From Acaryochloris sp. IP29b_bin.176 (lineage in GTDB: Bacteria > Cyanobacteriota > Cyanobacteriia > Thermosynechococcales > Thermosynechococcaceae), in NCBI GenBank assembly GCA_028285315.1, contig JANQPU010000041.1:1-64000 (forward strand): a DNA stretch of 64,000 nucleotides, read 5' to 3'. Each line of letters opens with the position of its first letter. Position 1 is the first letter of the stretch. Below are positions 27,801 through 35,357 of this stretch, piece after piece. The position numbers and the translations under genes are program-made. The notes beneath the pieces are model-generated. The model made no database searches. It was not told where the DNA came from and was given only the letters and a program-made list of their open reading frames with translations.

Positions 27801-29438
27801 TTGAACCCGCATCGGGCTAAAGACTATCAGTTACTCTTACAAGCCTTACAAGATGAATCCATTACTCAAGTTGTATATGACTGGGGGGGAATACAGGCAC
27901 TAGCTCACATCGATCCCCTCGAATCTTTACTCCATCTCATTCAATCCTTGTCAGGCCAGAAAACGACGATGAGCTTGATCACCACCAACGTTCAGAATGT
28001 CTCGGGGATAGAGTCGATCAATCCTCTGATGGCTAAAATTCTGGGCTTTGGCCAGGTGATTTCCCAAGAATATCCACAGCTACGTAGCCGTTTTATCGAC
28101 ATCGATGATTCCTGCCCAACCACTATGGTGATAAAACTAGAGCAGGAATTGAGTCAGGAATACAAACCGGAACAGCGGATATTAGCCTACCGGGAGGGGC
28201 ATCGTTGGGTCCAAACCTATGACGCCCTGCCTTTGCCACCTGATCAATCTTCTTTACTCAAGCGTGGGGCAACCTATCTCATTGCTGGAGATATGGTTGA
28301 AGGCCTGGGAGCAGTGTTTGCCAAGGCTCTGGTTCAAGATTTTGACGCCAAGCTCATTTTGGTGGGTCGTCCTGGTTTGCCCGCAGTCAGCGATTGGGAA
28401 AAATGGCTAGTGACCCACGGACCACAACACAGTGTGAGTCGATTGATTCGGCAGTTACAGGCTTTGGGAACTGAAGGTGAAACATTCCTGTGGTTTAGTG
28501 GGGATCTCACCGATCTTGACTGGATGAAGGCAACTCTTCACCACGGGAATGACCACTTTGGCCCCATTGTCGGCGTTTTTCATACCGATGTGATGGGAGA
28601 TCAGGCCAGTTGTTCGATGGCGGAATTGGATGCAGCGGTATGTGATCGCATTTGTAGCACTAAAGTAGAGGGTATTCAGGTTCTTCAACAGGTCCTCTCC
28701 CATTCTCCGGTAGACTTTTATCTACTCCAGTCGTCTTTGTCTAGCATTGTAGGTGGTATTGGTTTCGGTGCCTATGCAGCTGCAAACGCTTACCTCGACG
28801 CCTTAGCTCAGCAGCAGCAGAATCAAACCACCCAATGGCTAAGTCTGAATTGGGATGCTTGTGAACTAGACGAATCTTCCACTCAGACCCACTCGACTTT
28901 AATGAGTTCAGCGATGTCCACAGATGAAGTCTGGGAAGTTACACAGCGAGCGTTGTCTCAATCAAGTTGTCCTCAACTAATTATTTCACCTCGCAGCCTT
29001 CAAGCCAGGCTTGATAAAGCCTTTGTTGCTGCTCCTGAAGAGGTAGATAAATTCGTTTCCGACGTCTTAGGTTCCTCTTCCCATGCCCGTCCTCCATTGT
29101 CGACGCCATATGTAGCCCCGACGAATGAGATTGAACATACCGTAGCGCAGGCCATGGGGGACCTATTGGGTATTGAATCTGTTGGGATTAACGATAACTT
29201 TTTTGAGCTAGGGGGGCATTCTCTGCTCGCAATTCAGGCTGTTACTCGATTGCGACAAGAGTTTCAAGTTGATCTGCCCATGCGTGCTTTTCTCTTTGAA
29301 GCACCAACGGTTGCGGGTATTGCCAAAATTATTACTGAAAATCAGATTATTTTACCTGATAAAACTCAATCAACACTGGAGGACTTACTAAGTAAAATCG
29401 AGATCATGCCCCCAGAAGAAGTGGAAAAGAAATTATAG
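24804..29438 (+). CDS. Type I PKS with degenerate ketoreductase (KS-AT-KR*-carrier protein)
   Basis: A 1545-residue synthase with KS (~35-460; Cys209 in the unusual context QTGCSTAL), AT (~555-870; S655 in GHSIGEY, HAFH, so malonyl-CoA), a reductase-like region (~935-1380) and a PCP-like carrier (GGHSLL, S1473). In the reductase region Lys, Ser and Tyr1324 (GAYAAAN) are kept. The glycine-rich NADPH loop, however, reads AGDMVEGLG instead of TGGLGGLG, and the HAAG segment is replaced by GVFHTDV. Ketoreduction is therefore doubtful. The start is uncertain: ATG at 24804 and ATG at 24810 are both in frame, a TTG lies at 24786, and none has a clear ribosome site. The C-tail (LSKIEIMPPEEVEKKL) resembles the tail of the later PKS at 46339, which also feeds an NRPS. 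The monooxygenase gene follows after 79 bases. Confidence 0.9.
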   Translation: MVMSDSLKTTPNSTSNRVFRALKEARSQLEAIEEARNEQIAIIGMAGKFPGADNLDEFWELLVQGRSGIRMLSETELSEAGVPESTYTQPNYVPAYASFTDPTQFDAHFFGYSPREAELIDPQHRVFLECAWAALENAGYDSHQYDGTIGVYGGAALNSYLVNLHANPTVRDSVDPVQAVISNVMGLMPTRVSYQLDLKGPSCGIQTGCSTALVAVHTACQSLLHHECDMALAGGVTISSATPQGYLYQSDSITAPDGICRAFDAKGQGTLFGNGVGLVVLKRLQAALRDGDHIYAVIKGSAINNDGADKVGLTAPSISGQAAVIQAALDQAGIDPSTLSYIEGHGTGTPLGDPIEIAALNKVFNRASSRPCPLGSVKTNVGHLDAAAGVAGLIKTVLAMQNRVLPPSLNFKTPNPRIDFEQAPFVVNNRCIDWVSAEAPRRAGVSSFGMGGTNAHVILEEAPVPNASSKARPWQMLTLSAKTPTALLQIRQQLAAHLKDHPEQALADVAYTLQIGRRSWPHRQICLCQTTAEAIELLNQADSPLCLSQTVHPETHSIVFIFSGQGAQHVNMGRDLYETEPVFRQAMAQCADLLGSDFPLLEILYGVKRDRPETQSGYSLTHTANAQPTLFAVEYALAKLWLSWGIQPKALIGHSIGEYVAACIAGVFSLADALALVTQRGQIMQSCSPGAMLSILQPASSVRTYLPEGAEIAVINSPQTCVVSGPIRVIEALQSQLESQSIVCRRLETSHAFHSALMESALGEFRQVLQKVALHPPQIEIISNVTGTWLTDTEATSPDYWLRHLRHTVHFSQGITELLHLDHPIFLEIGPGHTLTKLVQQHLAPEQRHIPALQSLPHPRENQADIVTMMMTLGKLWLAGVSDFWQDFHASTQRKRLPLPTYPFEHQSYWIPLEQDSSPQVTPEDESSKKPDISDWFYLPTWKRLPLIEPPSNRLDDCWLIFTDGIRREGLWSSLENPINNIIWVTPGDEFLSQNNAYTLNPHRAKDYQLLLQALQDESITQVVYDWGGIQALAHIDPLESLLHLIQSLSGQKTTMSLITTNVQNVSGIESINPLMAKILGFGQVISQEYPQLRSRFIDIDDSCPTTMVIKLEQELSQEYKPEQRILAYREGHRWVQTYDALPLPPDQSSLLKRGATYLIAGDMVEGLGAVFAKALVQDFDAKLILVGRPGLPAVSDWEKWLVTHGPQHSVSRLIRQLQALGTEGETFLWFSGDLTDLDWMKATLHHGNDHFGPIVGVFHTDVMGDQASCSMAELDAAVCDRICSTKVEGIQVLQQVLSHSPVDFYLLQSSLSSIVGGIGFGAYAAANAYLDALAQQQQNQTTQWLSLNWDACELDESSTQTHSTLMSSAMSTDEVWEVTQRALSQSSCPQLIISPRSLQARLDKAFVAAPEEVDKFVSDVLGSSSHARPPLSTPYVAPTNEIEHTVAQAMGDLLGIESVGINDNFFELGGHSLLAIQAVTRLRQEFQVDLPMRAFLFEAPTVAGIAKIITENQIILPDKTQSTLEDLLSKIEIMPPEEVEKKL

Positions 29439-29517
29439 TTTTCCATATGTACTAAAGACAATTTAGTGAATTAAAATCTTGAACTCATAAAAATACCTTA
29501 TTGAAGAATTAAAATCC
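29439..29517. other. Short AT-rich gap inside the operon
   Basis: These 79 bases between the third PKS and the monooxygenase are clearly richer in A/T than the surrounding genes. No clear promoter or T-tailed hairpin is visible. It is the largest gap between reading frames from 5709 onward, so a minor internal promoter is possible but not shown. Confidence 0.4.
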
Positions 29518-30582
29518 ATGAAATTCAGTTTATTCTATTTTGATGGGAATGGATTAAATCCACAAGACAACCCATATAGACTATTAATTGAAAGTGCTAA
29601 ATATGCTGATCAAAATGGTTTTAGCGCGGTTTGGACCCCTGAAAGACATTTTCATGCCTTTGGTGGACTCTATCCCAATCCAGCAATGACTAGTGCGGCA
29701 CTTGCAATGGTCACTGAAAAGATTCAACTGCGGGCTGGCAGTGTGGTGCTACCCCTACATCATCCAGTCCGGGTGGCTGAGGATTGGGCCGTAGTCGATC
29801 AACTGTCTGGAGGACGGGTGGCGATCGCCTTTGCTTCGGGCTGGACTATGGACGAATTTATTTTATCTCGAGACCCCCATGGGAGTCGCAAAACCGTTAT
29901 GTGGCAAGGCATAAGAGCCGTCCAAAAGCTCTGGCAAGGACAAGCGGTAACCTTTACCGATGCCACTGGACGCCAAGTAGATGCCAAAACGTTGCCCAAG
30001 CCTAAACAGCCCCAATTGCCCATTTGGGTGACTTGCCAATCAATGGAAACCTTTATTGAAGCCGGACGTTTGGGGGCAAATGTTTTAACTTCTTTGCTGG
30101 GTGAAACCTTAGACCAAGTGGCTCCCAAAATTCAGCGTTATAGGGAATCGCTAACGAAATATGGTCACGACGCTCAATCTAGAACCGTTTCGATGATGAT
30201 GCATACATTTTTAGGTTCAGATAGCGAGCAGGTTAAAGAAGATATTCGCCAACCTTTTTGTGATTATTTAAAAACCCATTATGGACTGCTTGAAAATTTA
30301 GCCAAAGGCATGGATTTAAATGTAAGTTTATCTGACTTTTCTGAAGATGATCTTGATAGTTTGTTATTATTTGGTGTAGAAGGTTTTATGAAGGGTCGTT
30401 CATTAATTGGGACGCCGGAAAGCTGTCAACCTTTTATTCAAAAATTACACCAAGCAGGCGTCAATGAGATTGCTTGTCTAATCGATTTTGTTCAGGATTT
30501 TGATGCTGTAATGTGCGCCTTGCCCTACCTCAATCAGCTCAGAAAGTTAACGGCTGAGCCCCAATCTATGGTCACAGCTTAA
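29518..30582 (+). CDS. Free-standing luciferase-like flavin monooxygenase of natural-product type
   Basis: A 354-residue single-domain protein of the bacterial luciferase-like (TIM-barrel, FMNH2-dependent) family, close to the subgroup often embedded in PKS/NRPS proteins. Diagnostic stretches are FYFDGNG at the N-terminus, FSAVWTPERHFHAFGG, LPLHHPVRVAEDWAVVD, GRVAIAFASGW and LPIWVTCQS. In microginin- and puwainaphycin-type lines a similar domain hydroxylates the alpha carbon of a fatty-acyl unit after an aminotransferase. Here it is a separate gene between the third PKS and the first NRPS, with no aminotransferase nearby. The likely job is therefore oxidation of the acyl chain held on the upstream carrier protein, probably at C2. 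The start ATG has only a weak ribosome site. A Baeyer-Villiger-like or decarboxylating reaction cannot be excluded. Confidence 0.85.
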   Translation: MKFSLFYFDGNGLNPQDNPYRLLIESAKYADQNGFSAVWTPERHFHAFGGLYPNPAMTSAALAMVTEKIQLRAGSVVLPLHHPVRVAEDWAVVDQLSGGRVAIAFASGWTMDEFILSRDPHGSRKTVMWQGIRAVQKLWQGQAVTFTDATGRQVDAKTLPKPKQPQLPIWVTCQSMETFIEAGRLGANVLTSLLGETLDQVAPKIQRYRESLTKYGHDAQSRTVSMMMHTFLGSDSEQVKEDIRQPFCDYLKTHYGLLENLAKGMDLNVSLSDFSEDDLDSLLLFGVEGFMKGRSLIGTPESCQPFIQKLHQAGVNEIACLIDFVQDFDAVMCALPYLNQLRKLTAEPQSMVTA

Positions 30583-30657
30583 GACAACTTTTTGAACAGC
30601 CATTTTAAGGAAATCCTTTGGTCGATAAATGGCAAACACAATCATGGAATATGCACT

Positions 30658-33600
30658 ATGATCGCTAAACCCTCAACCCTCCGAGCACGAATTGCATCCC
30701 TTTCCTCTGCGAAACAGCAGCTTTTACGTCAGCAACTTGCTGACAAAGGAATTGATTGGGATGAGGTTGTCGGTAAGGACATTCAAGTCCCACCTCGCCC
30801 AGAGCAACTCCCACTGTCGTCGTCTCAACTGCATCTCTGGGTCGTACATCAGCTTTACCCTGAAACCTGTGCTTACCATATTGCCATTACACTCCAGCTC
30901 ATCGGTGATTTGAATATAGATGCGTTGACTCAAAGCTTACAAGCTATCATCTGCCGCCATGAGTCCCTCAGAACTGTGTTCAAACAGCGAAACAACCAGC
31001 CTTTTCAAGAGGTTCTACCGGAACTGTTACTGAAGATCCCTGTTGTCGACCTAAGAAAAACTTCCAATACTTCTACTGAAGTTAGAACTTGGCAGCAGCA
31101 TCTCGCTCATCAACCCTTTAATTTAGTGACTGGACCGCTAGTTCGCGCCCATCTGCTTCAAATTCAGGACAAACAATTTAAGTTAATTTTGATCCTCCAT
31201 CACTTGATTGCCGATGGTTGGTCTCGTGGCGTGCTGCTCAAAGAGTTAGCAACCCACTATCGTGCTTTTACCGTTGGTGAGTCAGTTGATATGCCAACAC
31301 TCCCACTGCAATACGCTGATTTTGTTTTGCAACAACAGCAACGATCACAGCAACCTGACTACCAAGTTCATCTTGACTACTGGAAGCAGCAACTTGCTTA
31401 TCTAACACCCCTAAGTTTGCCCAGTACTACTCCTTTGTCTACCCTTGGCAAGGGCTCTTCTGCCATTGACTTTTCCAGCCACACACTTACCTGTACTTTT
31501 TCTACTGACCAAGCTCAAGCGATTAAGAGTTTTGGACAACGGTCAGGGGCCACTTTGTTTATGGTCTTACTGGCCGTTTTTAAGTTGCTACTCCATCGCT
31601 ATAGTGGTCAACGAGATATTGCAGTCGGTGTTCCCGTTGCGGGCCGGAGTTGTGCCGACGTAGAGCAACTAATTGGCTTTTTCGTAAATACCTTGGTCCT
31701 ACGAACCCATCTGACAGGCTATCCAACTTTTATGGATTGGCTGCAGCAGGTACAAACCACAGTGGTTGATGCCCTGCAACATCAGGATGTTCCTTTCGCT
31801 GAGGTATTGGATAGTTTGGGGGTTGAGCGGGTACCCGGTCAAAATCCTCTCTTTCAGGTGATGTTCCAAGTTCAAAGCGGCTACCAACTCCAGAATGCTG
31901 AGCAGTTGGCCTTGGATATGCCTGGTTTGTTGCCAATTCAGAGTTGGGTGGAGCTAAATCAAACCAAGTTCGACATGAGCTGGCACGTGATCGAACGCGA
32001 TGATTCGCTGCTGGTTGGGGTTGAATATCGTACTGCCTTGTTTGAGAGCGATCTCGTCCAGTGCATGCTCAAACATTTTCAGAAACTCACTGAATCCGTA
32101 CTGACCCATCCTGAGGCTTCCATTGCCCAACTACCGATTCTCCCCTGGCCTGAACGTCGGCAGATTGAGGAATGGGGTCAGGGGAAAGTTACAGCATCGA
32201 TTCATTGTTTTCCACAGCGATTTGAGCAACAGGTTGAACTAACACCAGATGCGATAGCCCTGCGCACGTCTGATCAAACCTTGACTTATATGGCATTGAA
32301 CCAGCGAGCAAATCAACTGGCCCACTGGCTTCAGTCTGAGGGAATTGGGCCTGATCGGCTGGTGGGGATTTGTTTAACCCCTGGCATTGACTTGATCGTA
32401 GCGCTGCTGGCTACTCTAAAAGCAGGTGGTGCCTATGTGCCCTTAGATCCCAAACTGCCATCGGCTCGTCTGCAATATATGGTGGATGACGCAGCACCTG
32501 ATGTGTTGATAGTTTCCAGCGATAAATTCAACCTGTTAAGGTCTGAGAATCATCCGGTCACCTTGCTCGTCTTGTCGCAGGATCGAACGATACTTGCGAC
32601 ACAATCTCAGGATAATTTACCGACTCAAATTGTCCCAACTAATCTGGCCTACTTAATCTACACCTCAGGCTCCACTGGTAAGCCTAAGGGAGCTTTGATC
32701 GAGCACAGGGGGTTGATCAACTATCTCGACTGGTGCTTGGCGTCCTATCCATTGACTCAAGGGAAGGGAGTGCCGGTTCAGTCTTCAATCGGATTTGATG
32801 CTACGATTACCAGCCTGTTTGCCCCGTTACTAGTCGGTCAGTTCTTGATTTTTGGATTAGGAGCCTCAGAAATTGAGTCCATTCAGACCGCGCTGATGGC
32901 AAGTGTCAGCCTAATAAAGCTTACCCCCGCTCATCTAAGTGCCCTGCAGCCACTCTTGGAGGTACAGGGTCTAGCCGCAGATCATTTACCTAAGGCCTTA
33001 ATCATTGGGGGCGAAGCCCTACAGGCTCACCATGTTGCAGTTTGGCGATCTCAATATCCAGACGTCGCTTTAGTCAATGAATATGGCCCCACGGAAGCAG
33101 TTGTTGGCTGCTGTGTGCATTGGGTTAGTCCGGCCGATCAGGATCGGTTACCCATTGGTCACCCGATTCACGGTGCTCAGCTCTATGTTTTGGACGAATA
33201 TTTCGACTTGGTGCCGATTGGTGTTCCAGGTGAGCTATATATCGGAGGGGCTGGCGTGGCCCGAGGCTACCTAAATAGGCCTGAATTGACGGCGGAACGG
33301 TTTATTCCAAATCCCTTTGCTACTGTAGAGAACCCAGTACTAACCCTTTACCGAACTGGCGATCAGGTATGCTATCGCCCCGATGGAGTCCTCGACTATC
33401 TCGGGCGTATTGACGAGCAAGTTAAGTTACACGGGTTCCGAGTCGAGCCAGGTGAGATTGAGGCGTTGCTCTGTGAACATCCCCAGGTCGAGCAGGCCAT
33501 TGTTTTACTGTCGAAAGTCAACCAACGCTCAACATTAGTTGCTTACGTCGTTGCTCCAAATGTCGTCGATACCCAGCTCTCATCAGAACTGCGCCTTCAA

Positions 33601-35355
33601 TTGCACCAGGCTTTACCGGCGTATATGGTACCTACGCACTTTATTCAACTAGACCTATTACCGCTTACCGCAAACGGGAAAGTGGATCGCCGCGCTTTAC
33701 CAACACCGAAAGTGGTAATGGGTGTGCAGGATCAGGTGCTACCACAAACTGAGAAAGAATCAATCCTTTCAATCATTTGGCAACAAATTTTAGGTCGTGA
33801 TGATCTGAGCATCCACGACAACTTTTTTGACCTGGGGGGCGATTCGATCACCGCAATGCAAATTGTGGCCAAAGCCCATCAGCAGGGCTTACATCTGACC
33901 CCAGCTCAACTCTTCCACCATCAGACCATTGCCTCACAAGCCGTTGTAGCGGAACAGCAGATGGCGGTTGATGATGCTGTACTTGAGGGCGATGCGCCCC
34001 TCAGTCCGATCCAGTGGGACTTCTTTAAACAGCAATATGCAAACCCTCATCACTACAATCAATCGCTGATGGTTGTGGTAGATTCAGAGGTGAATATTGA
34101 TCACCTAGAGGCCGCACTACAGCATCTTGCCCACCACCACGATGCTTTGCGTCTGCGGTTTAAACACACTGAATCAGGATGGCATCAAGAATATTCTGCC
34201 CCTGGAGTCGTTCCCTTTGATGTTTTCGATCTAACCTCAGAGGCGCATGCTGGTTCGGATCCTATTGCGACGCTGCAGAGTAGCCTGGACTTAGCCAATG
34301 GTCCTCTCTTTCGAGGCGCACTCCTACGCTCGGTGGACAACTATCGTTTACTGCTAGTGGCTCACCATCTGGTGGTGGACGGTGTGTCATGGCGCGTTCT
34401 TTTGGCTGACTTGCTGACGCTCTATGAACAGCTCTCTAGACAACAAGCCCCCTCCCTGGCTCCGAAAACAACTGCATTTGGTGACTGGACCCGCCATCTA
34501 CAGGGGCAAAGATTTGCAGATGAATATTCCTATTGGTCAGCAGTCTGCGAAACGACTCCGGCACTGCCTGTCGATTATGAGCAGGACTCCAACACCGTTG
34601 GTGATCGCGAGGAAATCGTGCTGAGTTTGGAGGCAGACCAAACTCAGCACCTCAAAATCTTAAAACTGCCGATTCAGCCCATATTGCTGACGGCCTTGGG
34701 ACAAACGCTGACCCAATGGAGCCGCCACAGTTCGATCACTGTGGATTTGGAGGGGCACGGTCGCCATGTTTTGGATGATGGCCTGGATCTATCCCGCACG
34801 GTAGGTTGGTTTACGGCCCTGTACCCGATCCAACTCTCGTTACCGCCGGGGTCTGGGCTGGATCAGCTTAACTATGTGCAGACTCAGCTACAGCAAGTGC
34901 CCAATCAGGGCGTCGGCTTTGGTGTGTTGCGTGTCAGTGAGTGGATATCTTCTCCATCTGCATCCCAAGGGCCTCCCCTGAGATCACCAGCGGAAGTAAG
35001 CTTTAACTATCTGGGAGAACTGAAAGTACCTGAACCCGATGGCTTTATTCTAGGACTGGCTCCTGAGCCTGTAACGGCGATGCGCAGTCCTAACAGCTAC
35101 TACCGCTATCGCATAGAGATAATTGCCCTGATTCGGGGGGAGCAACTGCATGTGACTTGGCGCTACAGTCGGAAACTATATCGGCACAGCACCCTGACAC
35201 AACTGTCACAGCGCTACATTAACAACCTCAAGTCACTGATTGCTGATTGTCAGCAACCGAATCAAACTTCCCGCTCTGATTTTGCTGCTGCTCGGGTCGA
35301 TACTCGGCAGCTCAATCAGCTCATGACCAAGCTGCAAGCTAAGGGGAGTCGGTAG
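30658..35355 (+). CDS. NRPS module C-A-PCP-E, predicted to add D-asparagine
   Basis: A 1565-residue single-module NRPS with an N-terminal helical docking segment (~5-30), C domain (~45-480; HHLIADG at 181-187), A domain (~515-1018), PCP (GGDSITAM, S1063) and epimerase (~1115-1540; HHLVVDG at 1236-1242, followed by EGHGRH and a NYLGEL-type block). Residues lining the substrate pocket, read by motif alignment to GrsA, give D-A-T-K-I-G-E-V-G, closest to Asn/Asp-type codes, with Asn preferred. The C domain should join the oxidised polyketide acyl chain to Asn. The E domain predicts the D isomer. ATG at 30658 is chosen; an in-frame TTG at 30592 would add 22 atypical residues. A strong ribosome site for the next gene, AAGGGGAG, lies at 35341-35348, and that gene starts two bases after the stop. 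Confidence 0.92.
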   Translation: MIAKPSTLRARIASLSSAKQQLLRQQLADKGIDWDEVVGKDIQVPPRPEQLPLSSSQLHLWVVHQLYPETCAYHIAITLQLIGDLNIDALTQSLQAIICRHESLRTVFKQRNNQPFQEVLPELLLKIPVVDLRKTSNTSTEVRTWQQHLAHQPFNLVTGPLVRAHLLQIQDKQFKLILILHHLIADGWSRGVLLKELATHYRAFTVGESVDMPTLPLQYADFVLQQQQRSQQPDYQVHLDYWKQQLAYLTPLSLPSTTPLSTLGKGSSAIDFSSHTLTCTFSTDQAQAIKSFGQRSGATLFMVLLAVFKLLLHRYSGQRDIAVGVPVAGRSCADVEQLIGFFVNTLVLRTHLTGYPTFMDWLQQVQTTVVDALQHQDVPFAEVLDSLGVERVPGQNPLFQVMFQVQSGYQLQNAEQLALDMPGLLPIQSWVELNQTKFDMSWHVIERDDSLLVGVEYRTALFESDLVQCMLKHFQKLTESVLTHPEASIAQLPILPWPERRQIEEWGQGKVTASIHCFPQRFEQQVELTPDAIALRTSDQTLTYMALNQRANQLAHWLQSEGIGPDRLVGICLTPGIDLIVALLATLKAGGAYVPLDPKLPSARLQYMVDDAAPDVLIVSSDKFNLLRSENHPVTLLVLSQDRTILATQSQDNLPTQIVPTNLAYLIYTSGSTGKPKGALIEHRGLINYLDWCLASYPLTQGKGVPVQSSIGFDATITSLFAPLLVGQFLIFGLGASEIESIQTALMASVSLIKLTPAHLSALQPLLEVQGLAADHLPKALIIGGEALQAHHVAVWRSQYPDVALVNEYGPTEAVVGCCVHWVSPADQDRLPIGHPIHGAQLYVLDEYFDLVPIGVPGELYIGGAGVARGYLNRPELTAERFIPNPFATVENPVLTLYRTGDQVCYRPDGVLDYLGRIDEQVKLHGFRVEPGEIEALLCEHPQVEQAIVLLSKVNQRSTLVAYVVAPNVVDTQLSSELRLQLHQALPAYMVPTHFIQLDLLPLTANGKVDRRALPTPKVVMGVQDQVLPQTEKESILSIIWQQILGRDDLSIHDNFFDLGGDSITAMQIVAKAHQQGLHLTPAQLFHHQTIASQAVVAEQQMAVDDAVLEGDAPLSPIQWDFFKQQYANPHHYNQSLMVVVDSEVNIDHLEAALQHLAHHHDALRLRFKHTESGWHQEYSAPGVVPFDVFDLTSEAHAGSDPIATLQSSLDLANGPLFRGALLRSVDNYRLLLVAHHLVVDGVSWRVLLADLLTLYEQLSRQQAPSLAPKTTAFGDWTRHLQGQRFADEYSYWSAVCETTPALPVDYEQDSNTVGDREEIVLSLEADQTQHLKILKLPIQPILLTALGQTLTQWSRHSSITVDLEGHGRHVLDDGLDLSRTVGWFTALYPIQLSLPPGSGLDQLNYVQTQLQQVPNQGVGFGVLRVSEWISSPSASQGPPLRSPAEVSFNYLGELKVPEPDGFILGLAPEPVTAMRSPNSYYRYRIEIIALIRGEQLHVTWRYSRKLYRHSTLTQLSQRYINNLKSLIADCQQPNQTSRSDFAAARVDTRQLNQLMTKLQAKGSR

Positions 35356-35357
35356 CC

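Noticed and set aside
29518-30582. Primary-metabolism F420/alkane monooxygenase
   Set aside because: Position within the operon and the FYFDGNG/WTPERHFHAFGG motifs fit the natural-product luciferase-like subgroup better.
30592-30657. Upstream TTG extension of the first NRPS
   Set aside because: It adds 22 residues without family similarity; ATG at 30658 gives the usual NRPS N-terminal helix.
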